Numbered from the stretch's first letter, positions 1 to 21,247 are shown. The stretch is 64,000 nt of DNA from Amoebidium appalachense (GCA_963693365.1 CAVNZM010000012.1:1116001-1180000), one strand, 5' to 3'. The notes: generated by a model from the letters alone, not told the origin. A program made the numbers and translations.

Positions 1-249
1 CATCCTCAGGGAGGACCCAAGTCATCAATTGCGTCTGAGTTTCGACCCCTTAGCCCGCGTATATATGACGCTCCAACTCAGACAGCAGCATCAACTGAAC
101 TTGGGCGGGTCGACCCGTCTTGATCAAAGACGAGCAGGGTTGCTTATGCAAGCAAGGTGAGCAAAACGGTGAAGATGTGTGTGCAAACTAATGCAGTGCA
201 GCGAAAAATGCGTATGTGCTTACAGATGCACGACACAGAGCAACTATGC
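1..249 (-). repeat. SINE-like interspersed repeat, copy 1 (cut by window edge)
   Basis: Read on the minus strand this segment matches the copies at 19164-19546 and 41174-41540 nearly base for base, from a CCGGGCAT start through the CCTGAGGATG core, where the window ends. It carries the same A-box-like (TGTCTGAGTTGG) and B-box-like (GGGTCGAAACTC) motifs. Its orientation is that of the minus-strand coiled-coil gene beside it. Confidence 0.85.
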
Positions 250-430
250 CCGGGGGGGGGGAGGGGGCTGGAAAGGGGGCCTATGTGGTGATCGGGATGG
301 AGCAGAGACACATGAGAAAAGAGGAAGTGGAGAGGAGAGGGCGGAGGAGGAGGGGGGGACAGTGAGGATTAAGTGTGGGTTGTTATGCATGCTGCGTGTG
401 TGCACGCGCGTGTGTGTGTGTGTTTGTTTG

Positions 431-597
<167 letters not shown>

Positions 598-757
598 CGT
601 GTGCGTGTGCGTGAGTCTCTGTGTATGTGTGCATGTGCGCGTGTGTTCCTGTGTGTGCGAGTGGGTGCATTCAGAGATACACGAGTTTGCACATGTGCTT
701 GGGTGTGCCTGTGTATGTGTTTGCTTGTCTGTGTATGGTAGGCAGTGAGGAGAGACA

Positions 758-955
758 AGATAACAAGCACATCTGATAAGAGCACAAATGATAAGGGCAC
801 ATATAATGAGAGCACATTTCTTAAGAGCACAAATAATTCGAACACATATATTAAGAGCATGTATGATAAGTGCACATTTAATAAGAGCACATGAAAAAAA
901 GATCACATTTAATAAGAGCACATGAAAAAGGAACACATCTAATAAGATCACATAT
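758..955. repeat. Degenerate minisatellite with ~19 bp unit
   Basis: About ten diverged copies of a unit close to ATAAGAGCACATNTA in direct tandem order. The stretch is AT-rich and unlike the neighbouring dinucleotide repeats. No coding exon is seen in it. Confidence 0.75.
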
Positions 956-982
956 ATTAAAAACATTATACGAGCTCAGCAC

Positions 983-8922
<7,940 letters not shown>

Positions 8923-9429
8923 TGAGTGCTGGTTATATTATGTATCCGGCACCGAGCGGTTGAAAAAATCAAAATCGTTGTTTGATGTGCGACGTTCTCT
9001 GTACGTGTACTATACAGTGCACGTGGATCCTCATGGAGACGCACCTGTTATAAGATGTGCCTTGTGTGTGTGCGTCACGGTTTGTGTGTGTTTGCGTGCG
9101 TGTGTGCGCGTGCGCGTACGTGTGCGTGTGTGTGTGTGTATGCGTGTGTGTGTGTGTGCGTGTGTGTGTGTATGTGCAGGCGAATGTAAAAGTACGTGAA
9201 TGCGTGCGTGCTTACGTGCGTGTGTGTGTGTGTGTGTCGGCGTGTGTGTGTGTGTTTATCTGTGTGGCGTGTGTTCGTGCGTTGAGGTGTGTGTGGGTGG
9301 GTGGGTGGGTGGATACGTGTGTTTGTGCGTGCGCGCGTTTCTGTGCGTTGTTTGCACACGTGTGAGCCAAGTTTTTGTGGCAAACTCAAGCGGTTTTCCA
9401 AAGATCTCGCCACCTTCCGTCTGAATGGG

Positions 9430-9545
9430 CGTTTGTTGTTGCTGTTATAGACGTAAAGTGATCGCTGTCTAAAATGGACATGAAGAAAAGACCTCGCCTA
9501 TTTCCATTTCCTTTTGAGTGAACGTTTGTTGTTGCTGTTATAGAC
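9430..9545. repeat. 23 bp direct repeat, two copies 93 bp apart
   Basis: CGTTTGTTGTTGCTGTTATA plus GAC occurs exactly at 9430-9452 and 9523-9545. The flanks are also similar (GAATGGG and GAGTGAA), so this is probably a larger decayed duplication. Confidence 0.8.
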
Positions 9546-10039
9546 AATAACCTCAATAACTCATCAACGAACAAACGGTACCCCTAATTTTTGGCCCGTT
9601 CTGCCTTAGGCTAGGAGAAACGCTTGAGTCAAGTCACCCTAATTTGTAGCTATATAAAGGAGAAAAATAAAATATGGCCAATAGCGGATAAGATCACGCT
9701 CCAGGCACCAGCCGCTCCAAAGCATTCCGCATTAAAATAAGTTTCCAATCAAATGCTTGTATCAGATTTGGCGGGAAAACAAAACAGGGTTATGGTAGGT
9801 GACATTTCGTACCCCGGCTACATGTTCTTTTTCGTCACTGATACTTCACGGCTTCACGGTGTGCTCCAGCTGGTACGTGTAAATTTCTTTCCCTCGAGAA
9901 ACCTGCGGAATACTTTTCTTCGCGGAGCCTCAGCTACAAGAATCCTCCCTCCTCCTTCCCCCCTTCCCGCCCCTCTCTCCCTCTTCAGATAGATCTTTCT
10001 CGCACGCGAGGTCTTCCTCTATAGATTGATCGAGCTCTC

Positions 10040-10156
10040 CTCCTCCTCCTCTCCCTCTCTCCAGTCTCTCTCTCTCTCTCTCCCTCTCTCCCCCTCTCTC
10101 TCCCTCTCCCTCCCCTCCCCTCTTCCCCCCCCCCCCCCCTCTTTCGCTCTCTCTGA

Positions 10157-10219
<63 letters not shown>

Positions 10220-10270
10220 ACACGCAAGAACTCTCTCTCCCTATTGATCTCTCTCTCTCTCTCTCTCTCT

Positions 10271-10338
<68 letters not shown>

Positions 10339-10408
10339 TCTCTCTCTCCTCTCTCTCTCCCTCTCTCTCTCACCGCCTCTCAGGCTCTCCCCTTCTCTCT
10401 CAAGAGCG

Positions 10409-10481
<73 letters not shown>

Positions 10482-10670
10482 TCTCTGAGTCTCTCTCTAG
10501 ATCTCGCTCGAGCTCTCTCTCTAGATCTCTCTCTGTTTCTCTCACTCTCTCAGGCTCTCTCTATCTCGCTCTCGCTCCCCCCCCCCCCCCCCCCCCTCCC
10601 CCCCCCCCCCCCCCTCCCTCCCTCTCCCTCTCACTCTCACTCACACTCTCTCACTCCCTCTTTCTGTGAA
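10040..10670. repeat. (CT)n / (AC)n compound microsatellite
   Basis: CT blocks (10064-10100, 10246-10360, 10400-10480) surround an AC block (10158-10217) and end in C homopolymers at about 10577-10615. Intergenic. Confidence 0.95.
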
Positions 10671-11063
10671 GAGCTATCCCCCTCCCTTCCTCTGTATCTC
10701 GAAGTTCTTCAGCAGATCCCTTCTCTCTCGAGCTCTCTCCCTCCTTCTCCCTTTCTCTCTTTCGGCTTGTCTCGCTCTTTGCGCACTCTTAATCTCTCGT
10801 CTCTCTCTCTGTCTCTCATTCTTTTAAGAGCTCGCTCCCGGGCCCTCTCTTCCTCTCCATCTCTCTTTCCCTTTCTCTTTTCCTTTCCCCCCCCCCCCCC
10901 CCCCCCCCCTCACCCCCCCATCCCCTCTCTTTTCCCGCCGGGTTCACTACACTCTTTTCCAGACCCCCAACCCCCAATCCCCACAATTTCCCTTTCACAG
11001 TTTCCTTCATCCCGGGGGTAACCACGGAGTGATATGTCCATTTTTTTATTTTTTATTTTCTCT

Positions 11064-11102
<39 letters not shown>

Positions 11103-12294
11103 GAGGCCATGCTGCGTCGGACCCCTGTTCAGACGGGCACATGTACAGGTGTGTCGATTATGCAAAATGCACACGTGTATTAATTTCTAAGTGGGGGGTC
11201 TTACATATACAGTTTGATACACACATTTTCAGGCAGATGATTGTGTATTTCGGCCTGTTCCTTTCAAGTGACTTTTTATTACTTACTTTATTTTCCGTTT
11301 CTTTATTTTCTTTTCCTGGTTCGTTCAAAATGACTTACCTTTTTCATTTGTTTTTTTTAGTGTGTACGTGTACGTGTGTGTGTGTGTGTGTGTGTGTGTG
11401 CACGCGCGCGCACGTGTGTGGGTGTGGGTATGGGCCCGGGGGAAACACTTGCCCAATCAGTGTCAGGCCATTTCGGATCAAAAGGTTACACGATATGCTA
11501 CACACGAACCATTCACACACATTTTGTATGGAAACCGGGATATTTATTAACATGTAACATGAGTAGTAAGTACGGGCATTCAGGTACCTTCGAATAATCC
11601 AGCTAATAGATATACACTATGAACACCACCCATTTCAAGTATGGGCAGACCATATACACCATTGCATATGGCAGACTGCTAAATGAAAAATCAAAGTCAA
11701 TCCCTAATAGGTCAACAAACTTGTTACATGGATTGATGTTTGGTGTTGTAAAATTTGAAAAAATCAAAGTTTGCTAGTGGCCGGGCTCTGATATAAACGG
11801 CCCAAAACGACAAGCACTCGAAACGTAGGCACATCGAAAAACATTGCCAAAAACACATCATAATGTTGCTATATGTAACCAGTCACTAGGGGAAACAAGT
11901 AACATGAGAAAAATGAAAGTACCTACATAAAACATTGTTGCTTTGCCTACGTTGAGAGAGCATGCCCACTCTTTGACATTGAAAACCCACCATTTCGTGT
12001 GTATGGATTGTGTACAACCACGTGCACACTTTCTCCTCCCCCTTTCCCAAATATAAGTTGATACTCCAACCACCCCATTACCGAACCAGATAAGATCTAC
12101 CACTAAAAAAAACTTCTTACGATGGAAACGAACCGACACCTCTTCACACCCAAGAAATATCGGGAGAGAGAAATCCAATGACCTTCAATAGAATCAACAG
12201 GGAGGCGAGTTTTTCGCCGAATTTGAAGAAAAAGGAAAAAAGGAAGACAGGTGCAGAAAGCGACATCACAACTGTGGCTCTTGTATGCGACTGG

Positions 12295-12438
12295 CTAACT
12301 TGAATGTGACATCCTTGGGGGAATATGCCTGCAAGGGCAATGATAAGTCAGAAACGGTAGCTCAGAAACTGTAAACGGAGACCGAGAGACTCCTAGCTGG
12401 TGTGTGTATGTGCGCACGTGCTTGCGCAAATGCTTCGA

Positions 12439-12470
<32 letters not shown>

Positions 12471-12486
12471 ATACACACACACATGG

Positions 12487-12525
<39 letters not shown>

Positions 12526-12836
12526 CCTCACACACCACCACCATTACCAGGGGATGTATGCTTAATATGGCAAACATGAAACAAAGACATAAAGAACCAA
12601 ACAAAAACATCAGCACAGACACCTACCCACAGCAGAGACGTGCACAGGCCGTCACCCACACCACTACCACCCGAGTGCACGCCTATCGAACATGTGTCCC
12701 TGGTCAGCCCCCAAACAAATACGATAGCAGTAAATGTCGATGTGTGTGCACATGGGTGGGCGTGAAAGACAACGGGTTGGGGATGGGGTGAGTCATAGAA
12801 AGTGGTTGTGTGTGTGTGTGTGTGTTTGTGTGTGTG

Positions 12837-12867
<31 letters not shown>

Positions 12868-13808
12868 GGGGGGGGGGGGGGGGGAATACCTCCACCTGGA
12901 GTCAATCTCGCGCTCCTTATTCATGCAGATGAGACACGGGAGGAACTGAGAACACACGTGTGCCTGTGCGTGTACTTGCGCTTCCGCCTGGCTTGCGATA
13001 GTCGTGGTGGTGGTGGGTGAGGCAAGTAGGGGGGTGGGTGCTGTAGATGCAGACATGGGTCGCTGGAGGGGTGAAGCGTTTGTGGGAGTCCAATCTCCGG
13101 GGTAGGCTGCGGGGGCTGCGGGCTGGTGTTGTTGGGGTGGATAGGCACCTTCGTAGTAGCGTGGTCCCTCAGGAACTGTGTGGGTGGGAAATGGGAGGGT
13201 GGTTGTTAGAAAGGTGGGTACGTGCAAGCACAAAATGGGAATTATATTATATAATGTTAGTGGTAGATTGTTACCTTGGGCTGGATTCGATGAAAATCGT
13301 TGATAATGGACCTCAAGCCTAACATGTTATCCTCCTTCATAGTGCCACACACGACTGTCCATCAACACATCCTAAAGCCCTTGTTCAGCACACGTACACC
13401 GACGTCGAGAGCACTTGCAACCCCCCCCCCCCCCCCCCCTTCCCCCCCCCGCCCCTCTCCCTGAAAAAACCAACCAACACACACACACAAACCCTGCACG
13501 CATACTGAACAATAACAGAAAACACGTCACCCTTATCATTCCTTTCACTCACCATAGTATGCAGGCCGGTATCTCTTGTAGTCTGGGTGCTCTCCGTATG
13601 CATACTCCTCTGCCGCTGGACGCTTCCCGGCCTCACCCGGGTAGTAGTGATAGCCTGGGTGTGGCTGCTGGTAGACTCTGCAAAAAATGCAAAAAATGCA
13701 AAAAAATAAAAAATCAGTGACAAGAAAAAAAAGAACAGAACTGCTGTGAAGACAACTGAAACGGTGAAGTTTGAACCCATTCAACAGGCACCACAGACAT
13801 AATAGAAA

Positions 13809-13851
<43 letters not shown>

Positions 13852-13874
13852 GCATCTATGTTTCGTGTATTTTG

Positions 13875-13908
<34 letters not shown>

Positions 13909-15149
13909 GGGGGTAATAGAACTACGTATGCGACACAGAGTGGAAAAGCCAAGAACACACGCACACACATACCCAAAACGCGCACACATAAAAACAAAGC
14001 CCAAAAACCTCCTCCCATCAGCATCCTACTGGCACTACACCAAGCTACGTGCCTCCCCCCTTCCCCCCCCCCCCCCCCCCCTCCCCCCCCTCTGAAACTA
14101 CAATCGCTTTTGTAGCCTTTCACAGACTGCTTGGAAAGCATGTTTTTGCTACTCATTTACATGTTTTTGCAAAAAAAAGGTTAAAACCACTTACTCGTAC
14201 TGGGGTCCACCAGGGTGGCTGTACACAGGCTGGGCCACAGGAGCACCAGGCGGCACACCCCAGCTCGGGAGCCATTCCCTTGGCGCCATAGGGCCAGGGG
14301 GCACGTCCCTGTTGATGATAATGTAGGATTGGAATGCATTCGGCGACAATCATTTTCGGGACTTGACTTGGGTGGTGTCATGTGTGCTTGTGGCTGCGTT
14401 TTTTCTTCTTCTTTTTAGGGGGGGGGGGAAGGACTGCACTCCATTTGTATCAAATATGCAAACCACATACTGTTCCACCCTCAGTGTTTTTCCTATTGGA
14501 TGCCGATAAGGCATAGCGTACGTTTCAGTGTTTCATGACGATAAAAAACTGTGAGACTTAATCTATGACCGTGACATCGACAAACTGTAGATGTGCCAGC
14601 CATGTTACTCGAGCACTGAACTCACACCGGAGTAAGCCAACGGACAGCCCATAAGAAGTGGGGATACTCGATTTACATGAAACCGTGACAAGCAACACGT
14701 ACACACACAAACATTTGTGCACAAACTCACATCCTCACATAACACACCAGCACATGCACAGGGGCAGATAACGTACTGTGTTACCACCTGCACTAAGACA
14801 ACAAGACGATCGCGAACTAAAAAAAACGCCTGACTAAAGCCTAGAGGTCTTCAAGATGCAATGTTTGCATTTATGAAGAAAAGTTGGAGGAGAGGGAGGA
14901 CGAGGGGGGAAAGGGGGAGACGAGGGGACAAGTAGCAGATAGTATGATGGACGAGGCGAGTGTGACGGGGGAGAGAGGGAGAGAATTAACAATGGCACAA
15001 CTTTATGAGTACATCGGTAAAGAAAGTTTAGAGGCAGGGGGGCAGGCGTGGTAGCAAGTGGGAACCCACTGGGCGTGGGAACTGAGGAGGGGAAGGGAGG
15101 GGGCAGATGGGTCATACCTCCTCTCATAAGCCATGCCGTATTGCTCCAT
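12295..15149 (-). CDS. Tyr/Pro-rich protein of unknown function (five exons, 194 residues)
   Basis: Exons, in transcript order: 15149-15118, 14308-14195, 13677-13553, 13175-12896, 12328-12295. All borders are GT-AG and all phases agree (2, 2, 1, 2); the total is 585 nt including a TAG stop. The ATG (MEQYGMAYER) has a good context. The protein is low-complexity and Tyr/Pro/Ala-rich: VPPGPMAPREW, HPGYHYYPGEAGKRP, EYAYGEHPDYKRYRP, GPRYYEGAYPPQQHQ. A Thr/Ser-rich part (SASTAPTPLLASPTTTTT) and a short C-terminal segment FLPCLICMNKEREIDSR follow. No catalytic or known binding motif is visible, so it is probably disordered. The last exon adds only HIPPRMSHSS and is the weakest. It is arranged divergently from PP4 and may share its promoter region. 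Confidence 0.6.
12440..12523. repeat. C(n)-A(n) composite homopolymer
   Basis: A C31 run, a short CA stretch and then A38. It lies in the last intron of the minus-strand gene, so the transcript has T38 followed by G31. Confidence 0.95.
12841..12884. repeat. T27-G17 composite homopolymer next to a splice donor
   Basis: On the transcript strand the donor GTGGAGGTATT (exon end 12896) is followed at once by C17 and then A27. Confidence 0.95.
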
Positions 15150-17097
15150 TATGTTCTCTCAACCTCCACTCCACAACAACGGATGCGAAGAAGCGGCTGC
15201 CTCCCACTATCCAGTACTGGCCTGTTGTTGCCTCTGAATGATGGAAACCGAATACTACCAGCTTAAGCCCTTTGATGAGGTAATCATAATCTACGATGTC
15301 ATAAATCTGGTTGCTAGGCAAACAAGCACATGACAAGGGACGATTCTCCCGATGCTGGTTGGGCGCTCCACCTTTTTTGCTACCCCTTACGGCATGGACG
15401 GGAAAGGTGCAAAGTGTCTCAAGAAAATGTGCCCCACTCTTGCTTGCAAGTGTTCATAGTCAATTAAGTTCAAACGTAAAAACAACGACAAGAGAAACAG
15501 GACTTCACGATACGCAAATAAACGAGCAAAGCACCCGTCCGCTGTTTTTGACGACGCACTTTGACCTGAACTTGGTCGGATCTAGGGCGCTGGACCACTG
15601 CTCGGTGTTGCCGAAATTTGCGAAACTTTAAGTTCCCGTATTTGTTTTTCAAAGTTGCGAAGATTACAGTACACATCCCTGTTGAGCTATTCAGAAGGTA
15701 TAATTTATAGGAGTGTCACAGTTAGCATTTCATATTGATACTTTTAAAATAAAAATATTATTGCTACTTTGTTTTTCGTGTTTAGTAGTGTATGGGAAAG
15801 TGCGATAGCCCTAGAGCACAAGCTTTTATAGGGCGGATATGAATTAATGGAACAACTCGTAAATCGTAAAATCAAGCGGAAAACCGAAAAGCCCTAATGG
15901 GTATACCTTCTGGCTATGTGGTTTTGATTGGCTGCACCGAGCACTGCTGCCTGATCTCAAGTTCGCAGCAGTGGCTCACAGTCACCGTGACACAATAGTC
16001 TATGCAAATACTTGTACCCTAATCCTGGAATGTTAAAAAAAGGAACAAAAAGGTCTTTGCATATTCAGTAAGAAACGTGAATATTTCTATACTCTGAGTG
16101 GGGTACAAAACAAATGAATCTGATCATAAAGACTATCAGCACTGGTGTGGTAAACTACACGCCACGTGTCAATGACTCGAAACCAGCCAATCAGAATGTT
16201 GATTGGTTTTTGAACCCTCCGATATGTCAGTTGAATGCAGTGGAAGCATCAGATAGATTGTCTAACTTTCTGAAATAATTTATGGCAAGCACTTATTGTA
16301 GTTGCTACACATAAACATATTCATCACGAATGTTTGTAGAGATTTTTAACATTATACTGAGTAAACACACTGTTGAAATAGAAAGTTGCATTCTATTAAT
16401 AATTCCATGCCGAAAGCTTCTGCGATCCTCCAATCAGATTCGGCCTAGACATAGAAACGGTCTCCATAGCACCTTGTGATTTTCGAATAATGCCTACTGT
16501 TTATCGTATATTTGGCCATTTTCATATGATCTAAGCATATAACCTCGCAAGTATTAATTATACAAACAGCTTTTTTAAAATTAACAACTACGTTTTGTGC
16601 TAAAGAATACTGATATAGTTCGAAAGAGGAAAGGAAATCAACAAACTATAAATCTGAAATTTAAAAAGAACCCCAGGTTGTGGGTGAACAGCGGACTTCC
16701 CCCAAGCTTACACGTTTGCTCCGTTGTCAGCTCGTTGCATTCCGATTTATTTGTTTCTGTGTACAGTGTGCCTGTTTATTAAAAACGTGCATTCGTGGTC
16801 AATTGACTCGGTTCATTTGAACATTGAACTAGCCTTTGGTCGTGCCATCCACCTGATATTTATTCCTGTTGTTATAAACCTCTTTGAAGTTGTATACCGT
16901 ACAATTCATTCCTCTTAGGTGATGTTTGTTTAATTCTAAAAACACTACCGACTTTAAACGCGGGTGTTAAAGTTTCCTTCAAAACTTTACTTTACGCGTA
17001 TTTCTGTGTTTTGGTTCCCAGAAGTGTAGCTTGTTTGCCTTGTCAACTGAAATCTGTAACTTAAGATTATATTTGACTTCTAAGCGCCAGGTCCACA
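15150..17097. promoter_or_regulatory. Divergent promoter region between the Tyr/Pro-rich gene and PP4
   Basis: Nearly 2 kb of mostly unique, AT-rich sequence without long microsatellites, which is rare in this window. It lies between the start codons of a minus-strand and a plus-strand gene. CCAAT-type boxes are at 15927-15931 (ATTGG), 16187-16191 (CCAAT), 16202-16206 (ATTGG) and 16430-16434 (CCAAT). GTTGCTAGGCAAAC at 15311 partly resembles an RFX X-box. No coding exon was recognised. Promoter activity is inferred from position and motifs. Confidence 0.5.
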
Positions 17098-17443
17098 ATG
17101 TCTGCGTTGGATAAGTAAGAAGCCCCCCTTGGTCCCCCATCATTTACCTAACAGTTCGCAATAAACTTCACCGACTATTCACATCCGCTTGCTTTCATGA
17201 CCGTGCTTTACATGGCTTCCATAATTAAAGTTCACAATATTCCTACTTTTTTTGTTGTTTCATTGCACTATCAGCATGCCTCCAAAACAATGAAGGGGTT
17301 TTTATGTCAGTGGATGGTGTGTGGCTGCTTTTTGTGAAAAAGAGTTTCGAACCCCTCTTTTTGGCATGTTCCGTGTGTCACGTCAGCTTATGGTGCCTCC
17401 TCCCTACAGCTTCTTAGAGGTCTGGGTTGCCTGTCAAAGCAAC

Positions 17444-17490
<47 letters not shown>

Positions 17491-17843
17491 ACACACCCCT
17501 CCCCTTTTCAATCCTCCTTGTGGCCATCAGGGGTTTGGCTCCCTATGTTGCTAGGGTAGGCTTGAGGTCTGGGCAATGGGGGATCCTCTTTCTCAGGCCG
17601 TGTGGGCTTTGAAACCCGTGTGTGGGAGGGAGGTAGGGAGGGTAAGAAAGGCAGTTCACGTTTTAGGACTTCTGTTCTTACCATGCGGTCAACAAAGGCA
17701 AATTGAGAGGCTTCGCAATGGGGAACTCCTTGATGAAGAGGAAGTGAAGAATTTGTGCAGTCTAGCGAGGGAAATTCTTGTGGAAGAGAGCAACGTCCAG
17801 AGAGTTGACAGCCCAGTAACGGTGGGTGATTTTTTTTTTGTGT

Positions 17844-17874
<31 letters not shown>

Positions 17875-18469
17875 GGAGGGTTAACAGAAGGAAAGTAAGG
17901 GGGGCTGTGTGTGTGTCTGTGTGTGTGTGCCCGCGCTCACGCTCGTGTGTGTGCGCGCGTCTGTGCACGCAATGATGGAGGAGCAGGGGGAGAATGCAGG
18001 CGTAAATCTGGGCAAAAGACACGCTGGAGGGGAGGAGGGGGAACGAAGGGGAACGAGGCTCTAACTGACTAAATATTGGAAAGTTTGTCTGGTATGGATG
18101 GTATTGATTTCGGTTTTTATATTTTTTTAATTTTTTATTTTTTTTGGGGGGGGGGGGGGAGGGGGGTAGAGGGGAAGAATGGAACCAAGTAAAGTGGCTT
18201 AAACCCCAAAGGTAATGCGAACACGGGATGATGCTTAGTTTTCCGCTACATGGATGTGACATCCAAGTGTGAGTGCCGTGTGTGTGTATGTGTGACTGTG
18301 TAAGGGGAATGAAGGGGGGGGGGGGGGGGGGGGGGGGGGGGCTGCTGGTTGTACAAGGTTATGTGTAAGAATACCAATACCCATCGATCTCAGACCCAGA
18401 GGTGTACTTCTGGGCACACGGACACACACATACACACAGGCACGCACACACATACGCGCGCACGTGTGT

Positions 18470-18505
<36 letters not shown>

Positions 18506-19547
18506 AGCGCTTTGCCCGCCTGTAGGGCAATCCGTAACACCCCACTTTCCAACACCCAAATATCCGGCCATACACCTACCGGTTGCAACCGTTCCAACTC
18601 ATAGTTTTTGTGTTTTCTGTGTGCAGATATGTGGCGACATTCACGGTCAGTTCTATGACCTGAAGCAGCTGTTCAAGGTGTGCCATCCGTCCCCTCCCCC
18701 CCCGAAAACACACACACACACACACTCACACTCACACATACACGTCACAAGCTCACTCACTTACTCACTCACTTACTCACACGGGGAATCTGCTCTCTGC
18801 TCGCAATGCATAATCTTTGTGTGTTTCTTTGCCTCGCGTTGTTTCGTCATGAATGTGTATTTCGTACTCTGTTACTCATCTGTACCCCCCCCCCCCCCCC
18901 CCCCCCCCGGGCTAAGGGGTCGAAACTCAGACGCAATTGATGACTTGGGCCCTCCCTGAGGATGGGCTCTGCTTATGACGCATACTGTGCGCATGGCTGA
19001 TGCTGCATACTTGAATGTTTGCCTTTGCATGTGTCCTGCACCATGCTTCTCATCGTGTATGCGTACTTCGTACTGTGTTCCGCATTCAAACCCCCCCTGT
19101 CTTCTTTCAGAGGTGTCCTTTCAGGACAGACCACTGTGTGGAGACATCTTTACTTCCATGCAACCGGGCATGGTTGCTCTGTGTCGTGCATCTGTAAGCA
19201 CATACGCGTTTGTCGCTGCACTGCATTAGTTTGCACATACATCTTCACCGTTTTGCTCACCTTGCTTGCATAAGCAACCCTGCTCGTCTTTGATCAAGAC
19301 GGGTTGACCCACCCAAGTTCAGTTGATGCTGCTGTCTGAGTTGGAGCGTCGTATATACGCGGGCTAAGGGGTCGAAACTCAGACGCAATTGATGACTTGG
19401 GCCCTCCCTGAGGATGGGCTCTGCTTATGACGCATACTGTGCGCATGGCTGATGCTGCATACTTGAATGTTTGCCTTTGCATGTGTCCTGCACCATGCTT
19501 CTCATCGTGTATGCGTACTTCGTACTGTGTTCCGCATTCAAACCCCC

Positions 19548-19578
<31 letters not shown>

Positions 19579-19888
19579 ACACTCACTCACACTCACACAC
19601 CACACACGCGCGCGCACACGCACACGCACGTAAGAATAGCCCCCCATCCCCTCACCCCCTCCCTACATGTTCAAGTGAAGAAGTATGTCAGACTGGTCGT
19701 TTTCAGCATGTCTGCCTGTGTTACTTTGGGCGCCGGATGAGAGGGGGGGGGGGGGGGGGGGGGGGGGGTGAAGGTGTAGGTGTGTTTTAGGCGCCCGTAT
19801 GGCTGGTGTATGTATCACGGTTTTTTTCTTTTCTGTAATATTCATGTCCGTCCGTGTGAACGCATGCGTGTACGTGCAAGAGTGGTGG

Positions 19889-19937
<49 letters not shown>

Positions 19938-20119
19938 CGCGTATGGATGGTTGTGTGCTGTGGGGTGATGGTGTGTGTGACGAGTCTAGGCGTGTGGGTG
20001 GGTGGGGGGGGGGGTAATGTTGGGAGGAAATGTATGACCATGCAGTTCTGTAGCCCTTCACACTTTCCAACATCCCTCCACACAGACACATCTACCAATC
20101 CCCTGCTCCATCCGCACCT

Positions 20120-20187
<68 letters not shown>

Positions 20188-21212
20188 CTTGCCCTCCGTG
20201 TTGTGCACCAATCTGATTCACGTACTTGCAGTGTGGTGGGGAGTGCCCAGACACCAACTATCTATTTTTGGGCGATTTTGTCGATCGAGGTTACTACTCG
20301 GTAGAGACTTTGCTATTGCTGCTAGCTTTGAAGGTTTGCCCCATCCCCCCTTGCCCCCCTCCCCCCCCCCCCCCCCCCCCCCCCCCCTCCCCCCCAACCC
20401 ACACACGCGCACACACCAAAAAAAAAAAAAAAAAAAAAAGGGGGGGGGGGGGGGCTTTTCTTCCCTCCAGTACCTATGCACGCGAACACCACCTCGATCC
20501 CCCGTGCACTTGGTTGGCACGTGCACAAGAACACACACACACTTAACGTGCCCGGGTACACCTACGACTAACTTGCACGTGAGGCGGCATGTACACATAC
20601 TTTGCAAATGTACATGTTCGCAATCACAGACACACACTCACTTGGAGTGCAAGTGCACGCACACGCGCACACACAGACACACACACGCATAGACACACCA
20701 CCACCACCTTCCCACCCATCCGTGGCTGTGGTGTGTTGCTTTCTGGAGGGATGTTTGTATGTGAACACACAGCACTGAGCGTGTTTGTAAACATTGATGG
20801 GAAGGTGCTCCGAATGGGAAACGACAAGCATGCATCTCACCCTCCGCCTTTTGTCGAATGTTTGACCCGACATGTGTACGGACGTGTGTGTTTTCGTTTT
20901 CCTGCACATGCGCGCACGTGGGCTGTGTGTGTAGGTGGGTGGGTGGATGGTGGTTGTGTGTGTTCGTAGGTGCACGGGTGTATCTTTAAGTTCACGTGTG
21001 GGTATTCGTGTGTGTGTGTGCACATGTGTACATGTGTGGATGTATGTGGATGTGCATGTGCACTCGTGTGCAAATGTGTGGATGTGTAATTGTGGCTGTG
21101 TGCTTGTGTGCAACACTGAGGTATGTGGGTGTGCAGGTGCGTTACCCGGACAGAATAACGCTCATCAGAGGCAACCACGAGAGCAGGCAGATCACACAGG
21201 TGAGGCTCGGGC

Positions 21213-21247
<35 letters not shown>

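Larger units (their letters stand above)
8923..12294. other. Intergenic: promoter side of the coiled-coil gene, 3' side of the Tyr/Pro-rich gene
   Basis: Contents: TG/CG repeat (9060-9345), a direct repeat (9430-9545), a TATA-like TATATAAAGG at 9649, a large CT/AC tract (10040-10670), a G run (about 11064-11101) and AT-rich unique sequence (11110-12290). A short open frame from ATG 9753 on the plus strand (MLVSDLAGKQNR) lies about 100 bases after the TATA-like motif and is followed by GTAGGT, but no partner exon was found. I support no gene here. Confidence 0.5.

Noticed and set aside
9753-9992. Plus-strand gene starting MLVSDLAGKQNR after a TATA-like motif
   Set aside because: Only one weak potential exon with no downstream partner; the frame soon enters Pro/Ser simple sequence.
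12896-13175. A posterior Hox homeobox in exon 4 of the Tyr/Pro-rich gene (one frame reads QARRKRKYTHRHTCVL)
   Set aside because: That frame is not the one fixed by the flanking splice phases, soon hits a stop, and lacks the WFQNRR helix. The phase-consistent frame gives no homeobox.
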